Source: Candidatus Nitrospira neomarina
GTDB taxonomy: Bacteria; Nitrospirota; Nitrospiria; Nitrospirales; UBA8639
DNA length: 64,000 nt
Reading direction: 5' to 3'
Assembly: GCF_032051675.1 (NCBI RefSeq)
Contig: NZ_CP116968.1
Location: 1,984,001-2,048,000, forward strand
The notes under the pieces are model-generated. The model did not search any database and was not told where the DNA came from. It saw nothing but the letters and a program-made list of their open reading frames with translations. Positions 28,028-37,582 of this stretch are shown piece by piece. Numbering within the stretch: the stretch's first letter is position 1; each line of letters starts with the position of its first letter. Made by a program: the position numbers and the translations under genes.

Positions 28028-31000
28028 GAAGGTCGTAAGCGGGGAGAAATGGAAGGCGTAGAAGATGTACCAACCTCCGGATCCAACATCTGATCTAAGC
28101 CTTGATACTCTCCGGCCTCCTTTTGTGAGGCTTCTTTCATCCTTTTTGTCCAACTCTCCCGACCCTGTTTATCCATATCCAATATCGCAATGGGGTCAAA
28201 ATTGCGCCAAGCCGGGAGGGAAGCCAACACGCTCGCCAACAGCGTGCCACTTCTCACCAGCCAGGCTAAAAGGACTCCCGATACGCCGAGCCCGGTGTAT
28301 TCCATCATGGTGATGAAAAAGGACCGCTCATCAATGGCTTGCTGTGTGGTCTCTTGTAAATCTTGGGAAAACGCGTTTAACTGTTGAAGAAATTCACGAC
28401 CCAGTTCGATGTGTGAAATCAGCACCGGGGCCGGAGCATACGAACGAATTTGTTCTGTGGTGGTCCCGGAAACCGCTGGGCGCAGGAAGGGGGCGACATC
28501 CAAAACCCTGCTCCAATCCCGAACCGGCTGAGGGCCGGGCCTACGTGAAAGATCCCGTCCCAGTGGGGGTTGACCATCGAAGAAACCCGGAAACTCGGAA
28601 GAAGGCGTCCGCGTGGTCGAATAATCGATATCAGAAGGCGGTTCCGAAATTGGGTGGGGCCCAGGGTCAGGGGTGGGGATGGGATATGGCTGAGGTAGAG
28701 GCTGTAGGGGAAGGGGAAGAACTCCTTCCAGCGTATCTGTGACGGTGATACTCATCATTTGTGTATCCGCTCCCCCATTGCCGTCACTCACCTGCACGGT
28801 GACCTCATAGATATTATTCGCGTCAGCATCGGCGGGCGTCTCAAAGTCGGGGGCGCCCGTGAACGTCAACACCCCGCTGGTCGGATTCAGGCTGAATAGC
28901 CCCGCATCCGCGCCGCCGATGATGCTATAGGTCAGGGTGTCCGCCGGAACATCCACATCGGTGGCCCTCACGGTGGTCACACTCGTTTGATTCTCCGCTA
29001 CATTCACCGCTGCTGTGGGGCCGCCACCATTACTGGTGATGACTGGCGCATCATTGACCCCCGTCACCGTGACCGTCGCCGTATCCGTCGCCGTCGAGTA
29101 GGCCGTCGTGCCGCCGTTGGTCGAGACATCCACCTTCGTGCCTTCCGTCCCGCTCGTCTGATCCCACGCCCGGTAGGTCACCGTCGCACTGTCGGCATTC
29201 AAGCCATTCGGCACAAAGCGCACGCTGTCGGTGGCCCGCAACAACAACGCCGACCCATTACTGACCGCTCCCACGGGCGTCCACCCGCTACCCGTGTTGT
29301 ACTCCCACGTGCCGGTGCCACTGTTCAGCCCCGTGATGGCAATACCTTCCACCGCCCCACTGTCCACATCTGCGATGGAGGCCCCCACAATATTCGAGAT
29401 GAGGTCGCCGCTATTACCCGTGTCATCTTCCGCAATGGTGGTGAGACTTGGCGCAGCCGGGGCGAGGACCGGCGCGTCATTGACGCCGTTAATCGTGACG
29501 TAGACCGTCCCTGTATCTGTGCCTCCGTTGCCGTCGTCAATTGTATAGGCAAATTGGTCAAACGTTTGCTGCCCACTATCCAAATTGTCGAACTGTCCAT
29601 TGGGATCGTAGTTGAAACTGCCATCGGCGTTGAGGGTGACCAACGCTCCGGACGCAAGGGAAATGGGATTTCCGATATTTGCGGCATTACCATTGACCTC
29701 ACTTACCACAAATGGATCACTATCAACATCGATATCATTGGTAAGCACCCCAGCCATCGGGATATTAAGAGGTGAGTCACCGTTTGTGGCATAGCCAACC
29801 CATGTCGGCTCCTGAAAGGGCGTGCCTCCACCCAACGCTCCGTTGTTACTTGAGGGTGAAATATCTGTCGCAACGGTTCCTACACCTTCTGTCAACCGCC
29901 AGTTACCCACGAGCCCCGTTTCAGCACCGGTGAGCCACTGATTATAGTTGGTGGCAATTTCCACCCCGGTCCTCGCGACATTCCAAATTCGCACCTCACT
30001 AATCGATCCCTCGAAATACTGCCCTGTTGGATTATTCGAACGACCACCGATACGAAGATCGTCGAGTGTGGGGTGAGCATCGCCAATGGACCCGGAGCCG
30101 TTATAGGTATCGACAGGTGATCCATTGACATAGGTAATCACAGTGCCGCTGCTGTAGGTAATGGCGACATGCGTCCATTCATTGAGAGGCACCACATAAC
30201 CTGTGTCATACCAACTCCATCCAGGGTCCGTGTTGGCAAGGGCCCAACGAATGCTTCCATCAGGAAATATTCCTACTTCATATTCCCCTTCCTTATTAAT
30301 AATGAGCGCACTACTGCTGGTCGGGAAACTTGTTGGCCGGAACCACGCCTCCATCGTCATGGTATTGCTCATTTCCAAGCTGACGTCATTACCCAGCTGA
30401 ACATAATCATCCACACCATCGAATGTGAGGCCGGAACGATCATCTGCAGCGATCGGCGCATGGTTAACCACGACATTTGCGGAGAATTCCGAGGTGTTGT
30501 TCGATGCATCGTTAGCCGTTGCCGTCAAACGGTCGCCGGCTGCGAGCAGGCTGGTCGAGAAGCTGAAACTGAACTGCCGCGCCGAGGCATCGACGCTGCC
30601 CGGCGTCGATCCGCTCACAAGGCCGGAGTCCAGATAGGTCTCACCTTCGCCGTAGCCGCTCACGTTCGGCGCCGATTTGAAGAACTCGACAGTCGCGCCT
30701 GCCCCTGCCTCCCCAGTGACCGTGACCGTCGTACCCGAGACCTGCACGCTGTAGATCACGGGAAAGTTCATCAGATTGTTGCCGCCGGTGTCGGCGTCGC
30801 CGGCATCATTGGGGGTCACGAAAGGCGCGGTGCCCAAGTCGCCCGGGTCGCCCGCCGGCAGGAGATCGATACCGATCCCCCCTCCGGGGCCCGTGCCATT
30901 GCCGTAGATCGAATTCTGCGTGATCAGATTGCCCGTTGACGAGCCGGACCGAATCATCACGCCCGCGCCAGCATTACCGCTGCTGATGTTCTTACTGATC

Positions 31001-32736
31001 GTCAGGTTCGATGAGCGGGCGCGAATGCCGGCTGATTCGTTGCTCGCACTGCCGTTATTGCTGACCGTGTTATTGTCGACCAGCGATCCGGTAGCGGTGA
31101 TGAGGTCCAACGCCGGCCCGGCATTGGCGACAATCAAGTTGCCCTGGACCGTCTGCCCGATGCTGTTGCTATTGGTGGCAATCGCATCGGCGCGCATGTT
31201 GCTGCTGCCGAAGGCGTTGCCGCGTAATTCATTACCCGTGATCAGCCAGTTGTTCGAGCCGCTGAGCAGGTTGATACCCGATTCGGTTGCGAAGCCGATC
31301 AGGTTGTTGCGAATGATGCCGTTGTCTCCACCGGCCGAGTAAATATTGGAGCCTTCGGTCTTGGCTCCCGGCGCCGGCGCGCTAAAGGTGCTCGCGTCGG
31401 CGCCGATGATGTTGTCTTCGATCAGCGCGTTGGCCGCGGTGCTGCCGATGGTGATGTTGCCGTTGCTCGAGGTGCTACCAAAACCGTAGATCGCCACGCT
31501 ACGGATCGTCACGTTGCTGGCGTTGAGGGCCAGGCCGGTGGTAAGGCCGGCGCCGTCAACAATCTCGATCTCCGGCCGCGCGACCTGCGACAGCGTCAGC
31601 GCATCGACACCGACGGTGCCTCCGGCTCCGAGCAGGCCGGTATTGGTGTTCCCAATATTGACCGCCTGCGTGCTCCCGTCGATCGTCAGCGCATCGGTGA
31701 TTGCCGGAAGTAGCGACGTGACCGTGATCGTGAACACACCACGGCCCGCGTCATAACCGGCATCGCCCGTAGGGATGGCAAAGGCAATGCTGTCGGTTCC
31801 AGCATTGGCATTCGCATCAGTGATCGCTTGACGCAACGACCCTGCCCCCGCATCATTGGTATTGGTCACTGTGTAGGTCGCCAACACGCCTTCCCATGCC
31901 GCCTGGGTCACGGCATTCATGATGACAGATGTTTCAATAAGGCCGGTAGAGACTTCCAAATTCCAGTTGGCATATTCGCTGACGTGCCCGGTGCGATCCG
32001 TGCTCGCCGCAATATCCGCTCCCGTGAGATCGGCTAGCGCCTGGATAGCGGATAGACCGCCGGGTCCACGCCCAAAGTTACATCCGTAGATCAACAGGTC
32101 GGCATCGTCAGACAGACTCTGCCCTATTTGACCGAACAGTTCGGCATATGGCCCGTGTATCGAATCGTTGGTGAGAAAGGCCGTGCCCAAATGGAGTTCC
32201 GCTTCGGTGCCTTCCCCAATGAGATGAATGGCATCTACAGCACTGCGGCCCTCAAGCGCTTCCGCAATTTGGTCGATTCCGTCCCGTCTCGTATCCAGAA
32301 GAATAACTTCCGCGGCCGGATCGATCCCGTCCATGAGCGTCTGGTAATTTTCGACACGGGTATCGATAAAGACGATTTCTTTACGGTCGGAAGACGCAGA
32401 GAGGGAAAGGCGAGAGGACCAGAAAGCCTCCTCGTCGGAAGAATTCGTATGAGTCGAATCCGTGGATGTTTCGCTCTCAATGCCGGGAACCCCCGGTTGA
32501 TCCTGCGCGGTGGTGTCTTGAACGACTTCCGCTCCCGTGGCAAGGGCGGCCCCATCAAACAGGATCCGTGGCTCTAAGGCAATAAAGGTTCCGGTCAATC
32601 TGGCGGTGGGGGATTCTTGGGGTGGGCTGAGCTTCCGTTTCTTGGGGACACCAGATTTCCCCACCCTGGTGTCTGTCCCGGCTTCAAGCGTCGCAGGCGT
32701 GCAGCGCAGATGTGTCATGTGACGATCTTCATTCAT
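28015..32736 (-). CDS. Giant DUF4347 surface protein B with LamG domain
   Basis: A 1573-residue paralogue of protein A. Layout: a basic N-terminus, LEPRILFDGAA at about 54-64, DUF4347 (about 118-285) and a beta-helix region. A LamG/concanavalin-like domain follows (starting GLTFDGVDDYVQLGNDVSLEM, with WTHVAITYSSGTVITYVNG and DDLRIGG), then a VCBS/Ig-like domain, one 142-residue repeat (29059-29484), one cadherin-like repeat and a Pro-rich spacer. The C-terminal helical region carries the TM motif LLAWLVRSGTLLASVLASLPAWRNFDPIAILD. The LamG domain suggests carbohydrate or glycan binding. There is no Sec signal and no RTX repeats. The last residues (SRND) come from read-through of the original stop into a fossil gene. 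The frame is intact from start to end. Confidence 0.9.
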   Translation of the reverse strand: MNEDRHMTHLRCTPATLEAGTDTRVGKSGVPKKRKLSPPQESPTARLTGTFIALEPRILFDGAALATGAEVVQDTTAQDQPGVPGIESETSTDSTHTNSSDEEAFWSSRLSLSASSDRKEIVFIDTRVENYQTLMDGIDPAAEVILLDTRRDGIDQIAEALEGRSAVDAIHLIGEGTEAELHLGTAFLTNDSIHGPYAELFGQIGQSLSDDADLLIYGCNFGRGPGGLSAIQALADLTGADIAASTDRTGHVSEYANWNLEVSTGLIETSVIMNAVTQAAWEGVLATYTVTNTNDAGAGSLRQAITDANANAGTDSIAFAIPTGDAGYDAGRGVFTITVTSLLPAITDALTIDGSTQAVNIGNTNTGLLGAGGTVGVDALTLSQVARPEIEIVDGAGLTTGLALNASNVTIRSVAIYGFGSTSSNGNITIGSTAANALIEDNIIGADASTFSAPAPGAKTEGSNIYSAGGDNGIIRNNLIGFATESGINLLSGSNNWLITGNELRGNAFGSSNMRADAIATNSNSIGQTVQGNLIVANAGPALDLITATGSLVDNNTVSNNGSASNESAGIRARSSNLTISKNISSGNAGAGVMIRSGSSTGNLITQNSIYGNGTGPGGGIGIDLLPAGDPGDLGTAPFVTPNDAGDADTGGNNLMNFPVIYSVQVSGTTVTVTGEAGAGATVEFFKSAPNVSGYGEGETYLDSGLVSGSTPGSVDASARQFSFSFSTSLLAAGDRLTATANDASNNTSEFSANVVVNHAPIAADDRSGLTFDGVDDYVQLGNDVSLEMSNTMTMEAWFRPTSFPTSSSALIINKEGEYEVGIFPDGSIRWALANTDPGWSWYDTGYVVPLNEWTHVAITYSSGTVITYVNGSPVDTYNGSGSIGDAHPTLDDLRIGGRSNNPTGQYFEGSISEVRIWNVARTGVEIATNYNQWLTGAETGLVGNWRLTEGVGTVATDISPSSNNGALGGGTPFQEPTWVGYATNGDSPLNIPMAGVLTNDIDVDSDPFVVSEVNGNAANIGNPISLASGALVTLNADGSFNYDPNGQFDNLDSGQQTFDQFAYTIDDGNGGTDTGTVYVTINGVNDAPVLAPAAPSLTTIAEDDTGNSGDLISNIVGASIADVDSGAVEGIAITGLNSGTGTWEYNTGSGWTPVGAVSNGSALLLRATDSVRFVPNGLNADSATVTYRAWDQTSGTEGTKVDVSTNGGTTAYSTATDTATVTVTGVNDAPVITSNGGGPTAAVNVAENQTSVTTVRATDVDVPADTLTYSIIGGADAGLFSLNPTSGVLTFTGAPDFETPADADANNIYEVTVQVSDGNGGADTQMMSITVTDTLEGVLPLPLQPLPQPYPIPTPDPGPHPISEPPSDIDYSTTRTPSSEFPGFFDGQPPLGRDLSRRPGPQPVRDWSRVLDVAPFLRPAVSGTTTEQIRSYAPAPVLISHIELGREFLQQLNAFSQDLQETTQQAIDERSFFITMMEYTGLGVSGVLLAWLVRSGTLLASVLASLPAWRNFDPIAILDMDKQGRESWTKRMKEASQKEAGEYQGLDQMLDPEVGTSSTPSISPRLRPSRND

Positions 32737-32945
32737 GATATGAATCTGAAGACGACTAGTTTCGAGTCACAGATTATTCGAAAAGCCTTGGTACCCCATA
32801 AGTCATCGATCAACGGAGTGGTCCCCTAGGATGGAGGTTTTCCCATATCCTTTGTCGGACCTTCGGGAAAGACTCTTGATGCGCATTGAGGACTGTTGTA
32901 GCGGGTTCACTGCCGGCTTCGGAATGTTGGTGGAGGTTTTGTAGG
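32737..32945 (-). promoter_or_regulatory. Upstream region of giant gene B, homologous to that of gene A
   Basis: This region aligns with the upstream region of gene A over about 200 bases, with an estimated two-thirds to three-quarters identity by eye. The strongest shared block is 32851-32883 (TTTGTCGGACCTTCGGG and GACTCTTGATGCG on the plus strand). Conservation of non-coding sequence between diverged paralogues suggests a shared control site. Confidence 0.45.
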
Positions 32946-33011
32946 GAGTAGAAAAAATTGCGTGAGGCTTAAAAATAGGCAGGAGCCTGTCAACACAAAT
33001 AAAACAGATAA

Positions 33012-33125
33012 AGGGTCTGTTGAAAAAAGCCGCCAGCGGCGTTCTCGCCATTTTCCCGTGCTCACGTACTACGCGTACGCTCCGCGCGTAAAAACGGCTG
33101 CGGCCTTGCTGGACGGACTTTTTTG
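33012..33125. repeat. Dispersed palindromic element with imperfect terminal inverted repeats
   Basis: An about 114-base element with no ORF. The left end, TGTTGAAAAAAGCCGCCAGC, and the reverse complement of the right end, GGTTCAAAAAAGTCCGTCCAGC, match in most positions, giving terminal inverted repeats of about 20 bases. The centre has GC-rich palindromic steps (TACGCGTACGC). A diverged copy is at 12104-12218. This is the form expected of a MITE-like or REP-like element. Confidence 0.65.
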
Positions 33126-33218
33126 AACCGACCCGGAGCCTTTGATGAGTAAGCTAATCCTGGACCAATTTGCCCTTGCACATCCTTATTATTCAACATT
33201 CCCATAAAGTTGCCAGAC

Positions 33219-33240
33219 ATCCTTACTCTATAGTAAGGAT
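33219..33240. promoter_or_regulatory. Palindromic operator upstream of vapBC
   Basis: A perfect 9-base inverted repeat, ATCCTTACT-CTAT-AGTAAGGAT, lies 26 bases before the antitoxin ATG. VapB antitoxins of the AbrB type bind such palindromes to repress their own operon, so this is the likely operator. A partial half-site CATCCTTATT is at 33181. Confidence 0.65.
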
Positions 33241-33265
33241 TAGCTAAAATTGAGAGGAGTAAGCC

Positions 33266-33505
33266 ATGGCTGTTGCCACGTTGACCAGCAAAGGACAAAT
33301 TACCCTTCCAAAGGAGATCCGAGAACAATTACAGCTACAACCCGGGGACCGGGTGGAATTTCTTGTGGAGCCTGATGGGCGGGTTACCGTGTGGCCGGTG
33401 ACCTCAGATGTCACCATCTTAAAAGGTCTGATTCCTAAGCCCAAACAACCAGTCACTCTCGAAGCCATGCGGGCTGCCATTAAGCAACGAGATGGCCGAC
33501 CATGA
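33266..33505 (+). CDS. vapB: AbrB/SpoVT-type antitoxin (VapB)
   Basis: A 79-residue antitoxin. The N-terminal swapped-hairpin AbrB domain is clear: LTSKGQITLPKEIREQLQLQPGDRVEFLVEPDGRVTV. The C-terminal 30 residues (LKGLIPKPKQPVTLEAMRAAI) are the part expected to wrap around and inhibit the toxin. A good AGAGGAG site precedes the ATG. The stop codon overlaps the toxin start (ATGA at 33502-33505), giving tight translational coupling. It should bind the palindrome at 33219-33240 to repress the pair. Confidence 0.92.
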   Translation: MAVATLTSKGQITLPKEIREQLQLQPGDRVEFLVEPDGRVTVWPVTSDVTILKGLIPKPKQPVTLEAMRAAIKQRDGRP

Positions 33506-33900
33506 CCGGCCTCGATACGAAGGTGCTCGTGCGCTATCTCGTCCAGGACGCGCCCGCCAAATCCAAGGCTGCTACGCAACTTATTGAAAAGCAATGCTCG
33601 CAGGAAAACCCCGGCTTTTTAAACCACTTGGTGTTGTGTGAAACGCTTTGGATTCTTGAGGGCTGTTACCGCCAAACAAAAGAGACTCTCGTAAAGACCA
33701 TCGAACACGTGTTGCGTGTCGCCCAATTACGAGTGGAAGATCCTCAGTTAGTCTGGCAAGCTTTGGACGATTACCGAAAGAGCCGTGCTGATTTTGCCGA
33801 CCATTTATTGAGCCGAATGAATGGTGGTCATGATTGCACCACGACTGTGACGTTTGATCGTGATGCCGGGAAATCTCCAGGATTTTCCTTGTTGCAGTAG
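33502..33900 (+). CDS. vapC: PIN-domain ribonuclease toxin (VapC)
   Basis: A 132-residue PIN-domain protein, normal length for VapC, acting as an RNase when free of antitoxin. Acidic residues typical of the metal site are seen at D5 (GLDTKVLVRYLVQD), E47 (LCETLWIL) and D97/D100 (SRADFADHLL), with another Asp near D119 (FDRD). It overlaps the antitoxin gene by four bases. The pair lies next to a MITE-like repeat between giant gene B and the export operon, and looks like an independent insertion, not a part of that system. Confidence 0.92.
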   Translation: MTGLDTKVLVRYLVQDAPAKSKAATQLIEKQCSQENPGFLNHLVLCETLWILEGCYRQTKETLVKTIEHVLRVAQLRVEDPQLVWQALDDYRKSRADFADHLLSRMNGGHDCTTTVTFDRDAGKSPGFSLLQ

Positions 33901-33958
33901 CCAAAGAAATGGCCGCTCGAGCAGCGCATCTCCCCAACCCCACTGTTCCTTCTAACAA

Positions 33959-36088
33959 TCAGGCTCCGCTTTCACGAATGAGAATGGAGGCCGCACGTGC
34001 CCAGAGATGTCCCATCACACTTTGCCCATTGCCCTTCACATGGACCACCCCTCGCACCACCTGATGCCAGGATGGCTCCTTGTCCGTCACATCCAGTTCC
34101 ACCCGATACACGGAATGCTCGGGAATCAATCTGCCCCGCGCATCCTGGCGCACGGGCACACCTCCGGAATAGGTGGAGGCTAAATACGGTAATGCCATTT
34201 CCGATTCATCCACATGACGAAGGTCCCGAAGCTGCCCCTGTCGGGCAGGTCGCGTAGGGTCGTCCGGATAAAACCATCCTTCATTCCCCACCGAGAGCCG
34301 GGCTTTTTCTTTTTCCGTGGCGAGGGCCAGCATCACGGATGGATGTTCCCCAATCACATGGGCCACCGCCATGTCGGTATTCACCCACAGCCCTGGATGG
34401 AGTGACGACGCCAGATCCGTGACCACCCCGGAGAACGGAGCACGCAAAATCAATTGCTCCCGGAGCGTAACCAAGCCGGCCAACGCCTTTCGTTCGCCCA
34501 CCAGCGTCTCCCAAATCACCAGATGATCATCCCGATCATCCTGATAGGCGACTTCTCGTTCCGCGCGCAATTCCAACGCCGCAATGCGATGTCCGATAAT
34601 GTCAATCTGATGTTCCACCTGTGGCGACTGTAAGATCAAAAGCGTTTGACCGGGTTCGACCCGATCTCCCTCCTCAACCAACACCTCCACCACCATTGCC
34701 GGAGCCGGTGGAAACAGAGTCGTGCGTTCCGGAGCCTCAAGAATCGCCGGAACCTCCACTGTCGTATCCAAGGGCATCACACTCACCAGCACACATCCCA
34801 TGAGCGCGACTCCGACTCCCCGCCCCCGCCAGGATTTGATCACAGCCGCCCGACGGGTCCACCAGACCTGCAGTTCTTCATAGACCGGCCATGCCAGAAA
34901 CCAGCCTATTTCCACGAGAAAGAGGATGACGCCCAAGACTTTGAAAAAAAGGTAATACACCAGGACCGCAATGCCGAGGAACACGACGGCCCGATAGACC
35001 CACACCGCCCACGCATAGGCGATCAGCACCGATTGCCGTTGCGGGGGCATGTGTTCCGGAGGAGCATCTCCCCAGGCAAACAACCATTCCCGTAATTTCC
35101 AACGACCAAACCCGAAGGCCCGTGATTGCAAATTGGGAACACCCAGCCAATCGGAGAGGACATAGTAGCCGTCAAAACGGAGCAGCGGATTTAAATTGAT
35201 CAGCAGCCCCGTCACCCAACTGGTGGTCGCCAAGACAAAGAGCATGCTTTTGACAATGCCCTCAGGACAGAAGTTCCACAAAAAGGTCGCGAGCATCGCC
35301 ACACTGAGTTCAACCACCATTCCCGCAGCGGCAATGGCCGCGCGTTGCTTCCGGACCGTGAGCCGCCAGGAATCGGTCGTGTCGGTATAGAGGACAGGCA
35401 CCATAATGAGGAATCCGAGGCCCATCGTGGGAACCCGGCACCCGTATCGAACGGCGGTGTAGGCATGCCCCAGTTCATGCAATATCTTAATGGCCACCAA
35501 CCCGACGATATAACCGGTCATCCCTTGAAACGTAAAAAAGTATAAAAAGACATTGGCAAACGATTCCCACTGCCGCACGACTCCCATACACCCGATCACA
35601 CCCAGGATGATTACGCACCATAAGGCCCAGCGACTAAACAGCGGAGTGACGAACGGAAGCGTTGTTCGTAAGAACCGGTCGGGATTACATACGGGAATTC
35701 TGAAAAATAAATAGTTGTGGAGCACTCTCAGCAGCCAATGTTGTTTCGCCTGTTCGGCCTGTCCTAAAAACCCCTGACTTCCACCGGCTAAGGAATCCCG
35801 GGTTAAATTGTTCCGATAGAGAAACTGGATCAACTCCATCACATTCCCGGTTGAGACCCTGGCCGAGGTGGTTCGGGTCACCAGATCCACCAGTCCCTCG
35901 GCCGTTCCCGCCTGCCAATGTGAAAGCAGTTGGAACGCGGACCATTCAATTTGGAAAAATTGATTTCGAACCGTGTCCACGATCGTCCAGGTGGGGACGC
36001 CATCGGGCGTGGGGGTACCCGGCAGGATCTGAAGATCTTCGCGCAAAGGTGGAAGGGGAACGTCTTCTTGAGGCTTTGGCTGACCCAT
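33959..36088 (-). CDS. M50 (site-2-protease-like) peptidase fused to an HlyD adaptor domain
   Basis: A 709-residue inner-membrane protein. Layout: an N-terminal PqqD-like winged-helix region (about 20-95), then several TM helices from about 155 to 400 that hold the M50 zinc site. HELGH is at 204-208 and the second motif NPLLRFDGYY is at about 300-309. After a further TM (about 423-440) comes a periplasmic HlyD/biotinyl-lipoyl-like adaptor (VPAILEAPERTTLFPPAPAMVVEVLVEEGDRVEPGQTLLIL) with an alpha-hairpin and beta-barrel. Proteins of this kind occur beside TolC and HlyD genes in other bacteria. Their role is unclear; processing or passing of a secreted substrate has been suggested by context. 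It starts directly at the base after the GAF-HlyD stop (TAA-ATG) and is the last gene of the operon. Confidence 0.9.
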   Translation of the reverse strand: MGQPKPQEDVPLPPLREDLQILPGTPTPDGVPTWTIVDTVRNQFFQIEWSAFQLLSHWQAGTAEGLVDLVTRTTSARVSTGNVMELIQFLYRNNLTRDSLAGGSQGFLGQAEQAKQHWLLRVLHNYLFFRIPVCNPDRFLRTTLPFVTPLFSRWALWCVIILGVIGCMGVVRQWESFANVFLYFFTFQGMTGYIVGLVAIKILHELGHAYTAVRYGCRVPTMGLGFLIMVPVLYTDTTDSWRLTVRKQRAAIAAAGMVVELSVAMLATFLWNFCPEGIVKSMLFVLATTSWVTGLLINLNPLLRFDGYYVLSDWLGVPNLQSRAFGFGRWKLREWLFAWGDAPPEHMPPQRQSVLIAYAWAVWVYRAVVFLGIAVLVYYLFFKVLGVILFLVEIGWFLAWPVYEELQVWWTRRAAVIKSWRGRGVGVALMGCVLVSVMPLDTTVEVPAILEAPERTTLFPPAPAMVVEVLVEEGDRVEPGQTLLILQSPQVEHQIDIIGHRIAALELRAEREVAYQDDRDDHLVIWETLVGERKALAGLVTLREQLILRAPFSGVVTDLASSLHPGLWVNTDMAVAHVIGEHPSVMLALATEKEKARLSVGNEGWFYPDDPTRPARQGQLRDLRHVDESEMALPYLASTYSGGVPVRQDARGRLIPEHSVYRVELDVTDKEPSWHQVVRGVVHVKGNGQSVMGHLWARAASILIRESGA

Positions 36089-37534
36089 TTAGAAACCTAA
36101 CGTTTGTCGAAGAACTCCGAGAGGGCGCCGGAAGAGATGGAAAAAGAGGGTGACCGGTTCCCCATAGATTTTGGCGGTGCCTTGCCAGCCGATTCGAATA
36201 TCGTCAGGCGGGTCGATGAACGCGGCTTCCACCCGATAGGCCAGGACATTCGTCGGGAGAATACTCGCATGGTAACTGGCATGGATTAATTGGGCAGGAA
36301 TGGCTCGTAAGGGATTGGCATTCAAAAACACCTCGACGTCGGCGCCCTCCCGTAACACGATCGCGTCTTCCACCGGCAGATCAATTTTCAATTCAAACTC
36401 CCGGGGATCGGCCACTTCCATAATGCGTTCGCCCACCACCACCGGCTTGCCGACCCATTCCGATTTATCCGTGAAAATCACGATGCCCGCCCGGGGAGCT
36501 TTAACCTCCACTTGCTGTAACATGTCCCAGGCGTAATCCCGCTCGGCTTCTTTCAGCCGGACTTCCGAAGCTTGCACGGGCATGCCCGCACCGGTGTCAT
36601 GGTCGACAAAGGCCCCCTGCGACACTTTGCGATACTCCATCCAGGTGACGGACAGATTCTTTTCCGCCACTTCAAATTGATTCCGGAATGTGGTGTCCTC
36701 ATAGCGAAAGAGGGTTTGCCCCGTCTGAACCAGGGTATTCGGGTGGACAAGGATTTCTCCCAGCACCCCATCCAATGGAGCCGTCACCACCGACGGATCC
36801 CGCGGCACCACTTCCACCGGAGCCAGCGTGGACAATCGCACGGGGAGCCACATGGCGGCCATCACGACCACCAGCACTCCCCATAGCCAGTTTTTAAGAA
36901 CCTTCCAGTTGTTCACTCTCCGTTTCGTGCCCCCGAGCGCCTGCCAGGCATGAGCCACCGTTTCGGCAAACCGCCGGATCAATTGCACTTCCCCATCTTG
37001 CCAGGGTATCTCCCTGCTCAACCACAGGCCACCAATCACCTGCTGATCCTGGCGGATCAATGGACACCAGAGGACGTGCGGAAATGCAAAGGACTTCCAA
37101 TCAGGTTGGAGGTCTGTCGAACAATGAGTGGAGGAGAGAGGACCGGGATCTTTGAGGCTGCCTTGTTCCCATAATTCTGAAATGACGCGTTCAATCCAAG
37201 TGACCATCGGCGCATTGCGGTCAACCACGGCCACACTGGACACTGCTTCCACTCTGCCTCGCATCCGCCCCTTCGGGGTGATGGAAAAAATACAGGCTTG
37301 TCGAAAGTCCACGAGACGCCGGGTCTCATTGGCTAGAAGAAAACAGAGTTCTTTCACCGTTTGGGCCTTGCGAACCTGACTTTCCAGGTGAAGAAGTGCC
37401 AGGAAAATACTTGAATCTTTTTCTGGTTTGACCTTGGACGCGATGGAAGGGCCGCCGGCCAGACCGGAAGAGGGCTTAAAGTCCTTCCCGGTCCCTCGCG
37501 AAGGGGACTCTGTCTGGGTTGCTGTATGCACCAC
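36089..37534 (-). CDS. Inner-membrane HlyD-type adaptor with a cytoplasmic GAF-like domain
   Basis: About 481 residues. An N-terminal disordered stretch (about 1-40) and a GAF-like sensory domain (about 42-197, with FRQACIFSI, VLWCPLIRQDQQVIGGLWLS and LIRRFAETVAHAWQ) lie before one TM helix (about 214-233). The periplasmic part is a membrane-fusion adaptor: a barrel-sandwich start (VTAPLDGVLGEILVHPNTLVQTGQTLFRYED), a hairpin, the lipoyl half VKAPRAGIVIF, and a beta-barrel. GAF domains bind small ligands, so this adaptor may sense a cytoplasmic signal; the combination is unusual. The GTG at 37534 is preferred because AGGAGG lies eight bases upstream; a TTG at 37558 is in frame. It is second from last in the operon. 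Confidence 0.85.
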   Translation of the reverse strand: MVHTATQTESPSRGTGKDFKPSSGLAGGPSIASKVKPEKDSSIFLALLHLESQVRKAQTVKELCFLLANETRRLVDFRQACIFSITPKGRMRGRVEAVSSVAVVDRNAPMVTWIERVISELWEQGSLKDPGPLSSTHCSTDLQPDWKSFAFPHVLWCPLIRQDQQVIGGLWLSREIPWQDGEVQLIRRFAETVAHAWQALGGTKRRVNNWKVLKNWLWGVLVVVMAAMWLPVRLSTLAPVEVVPRDPSVVTAPLDGVLGEILVHPNTLVQTGQTLFRYEDTTFRNQFEVAEKNLSVTWMEYRKVSQGAFVDHDTGAGMPVQASEVRLKEAERDYAWDMLQQVEVKAPRAGIVIFTDKSEWVGKPVVVGERIMEVADPREFELKIDLPVEDAIVLREGADVEVFLNANPLRAIPAQLIHASYHASILPTNVLAYRVEAAFIDPPDDIRIGWQGTAKIYGEPVTLFFHLFRRPLGVLRQTLGF

Positions 37535-37582
37535 CCTCGTTTCCCTCCTTTGGATCAACAGAGAGGTCGATCCGGGAAGGAG

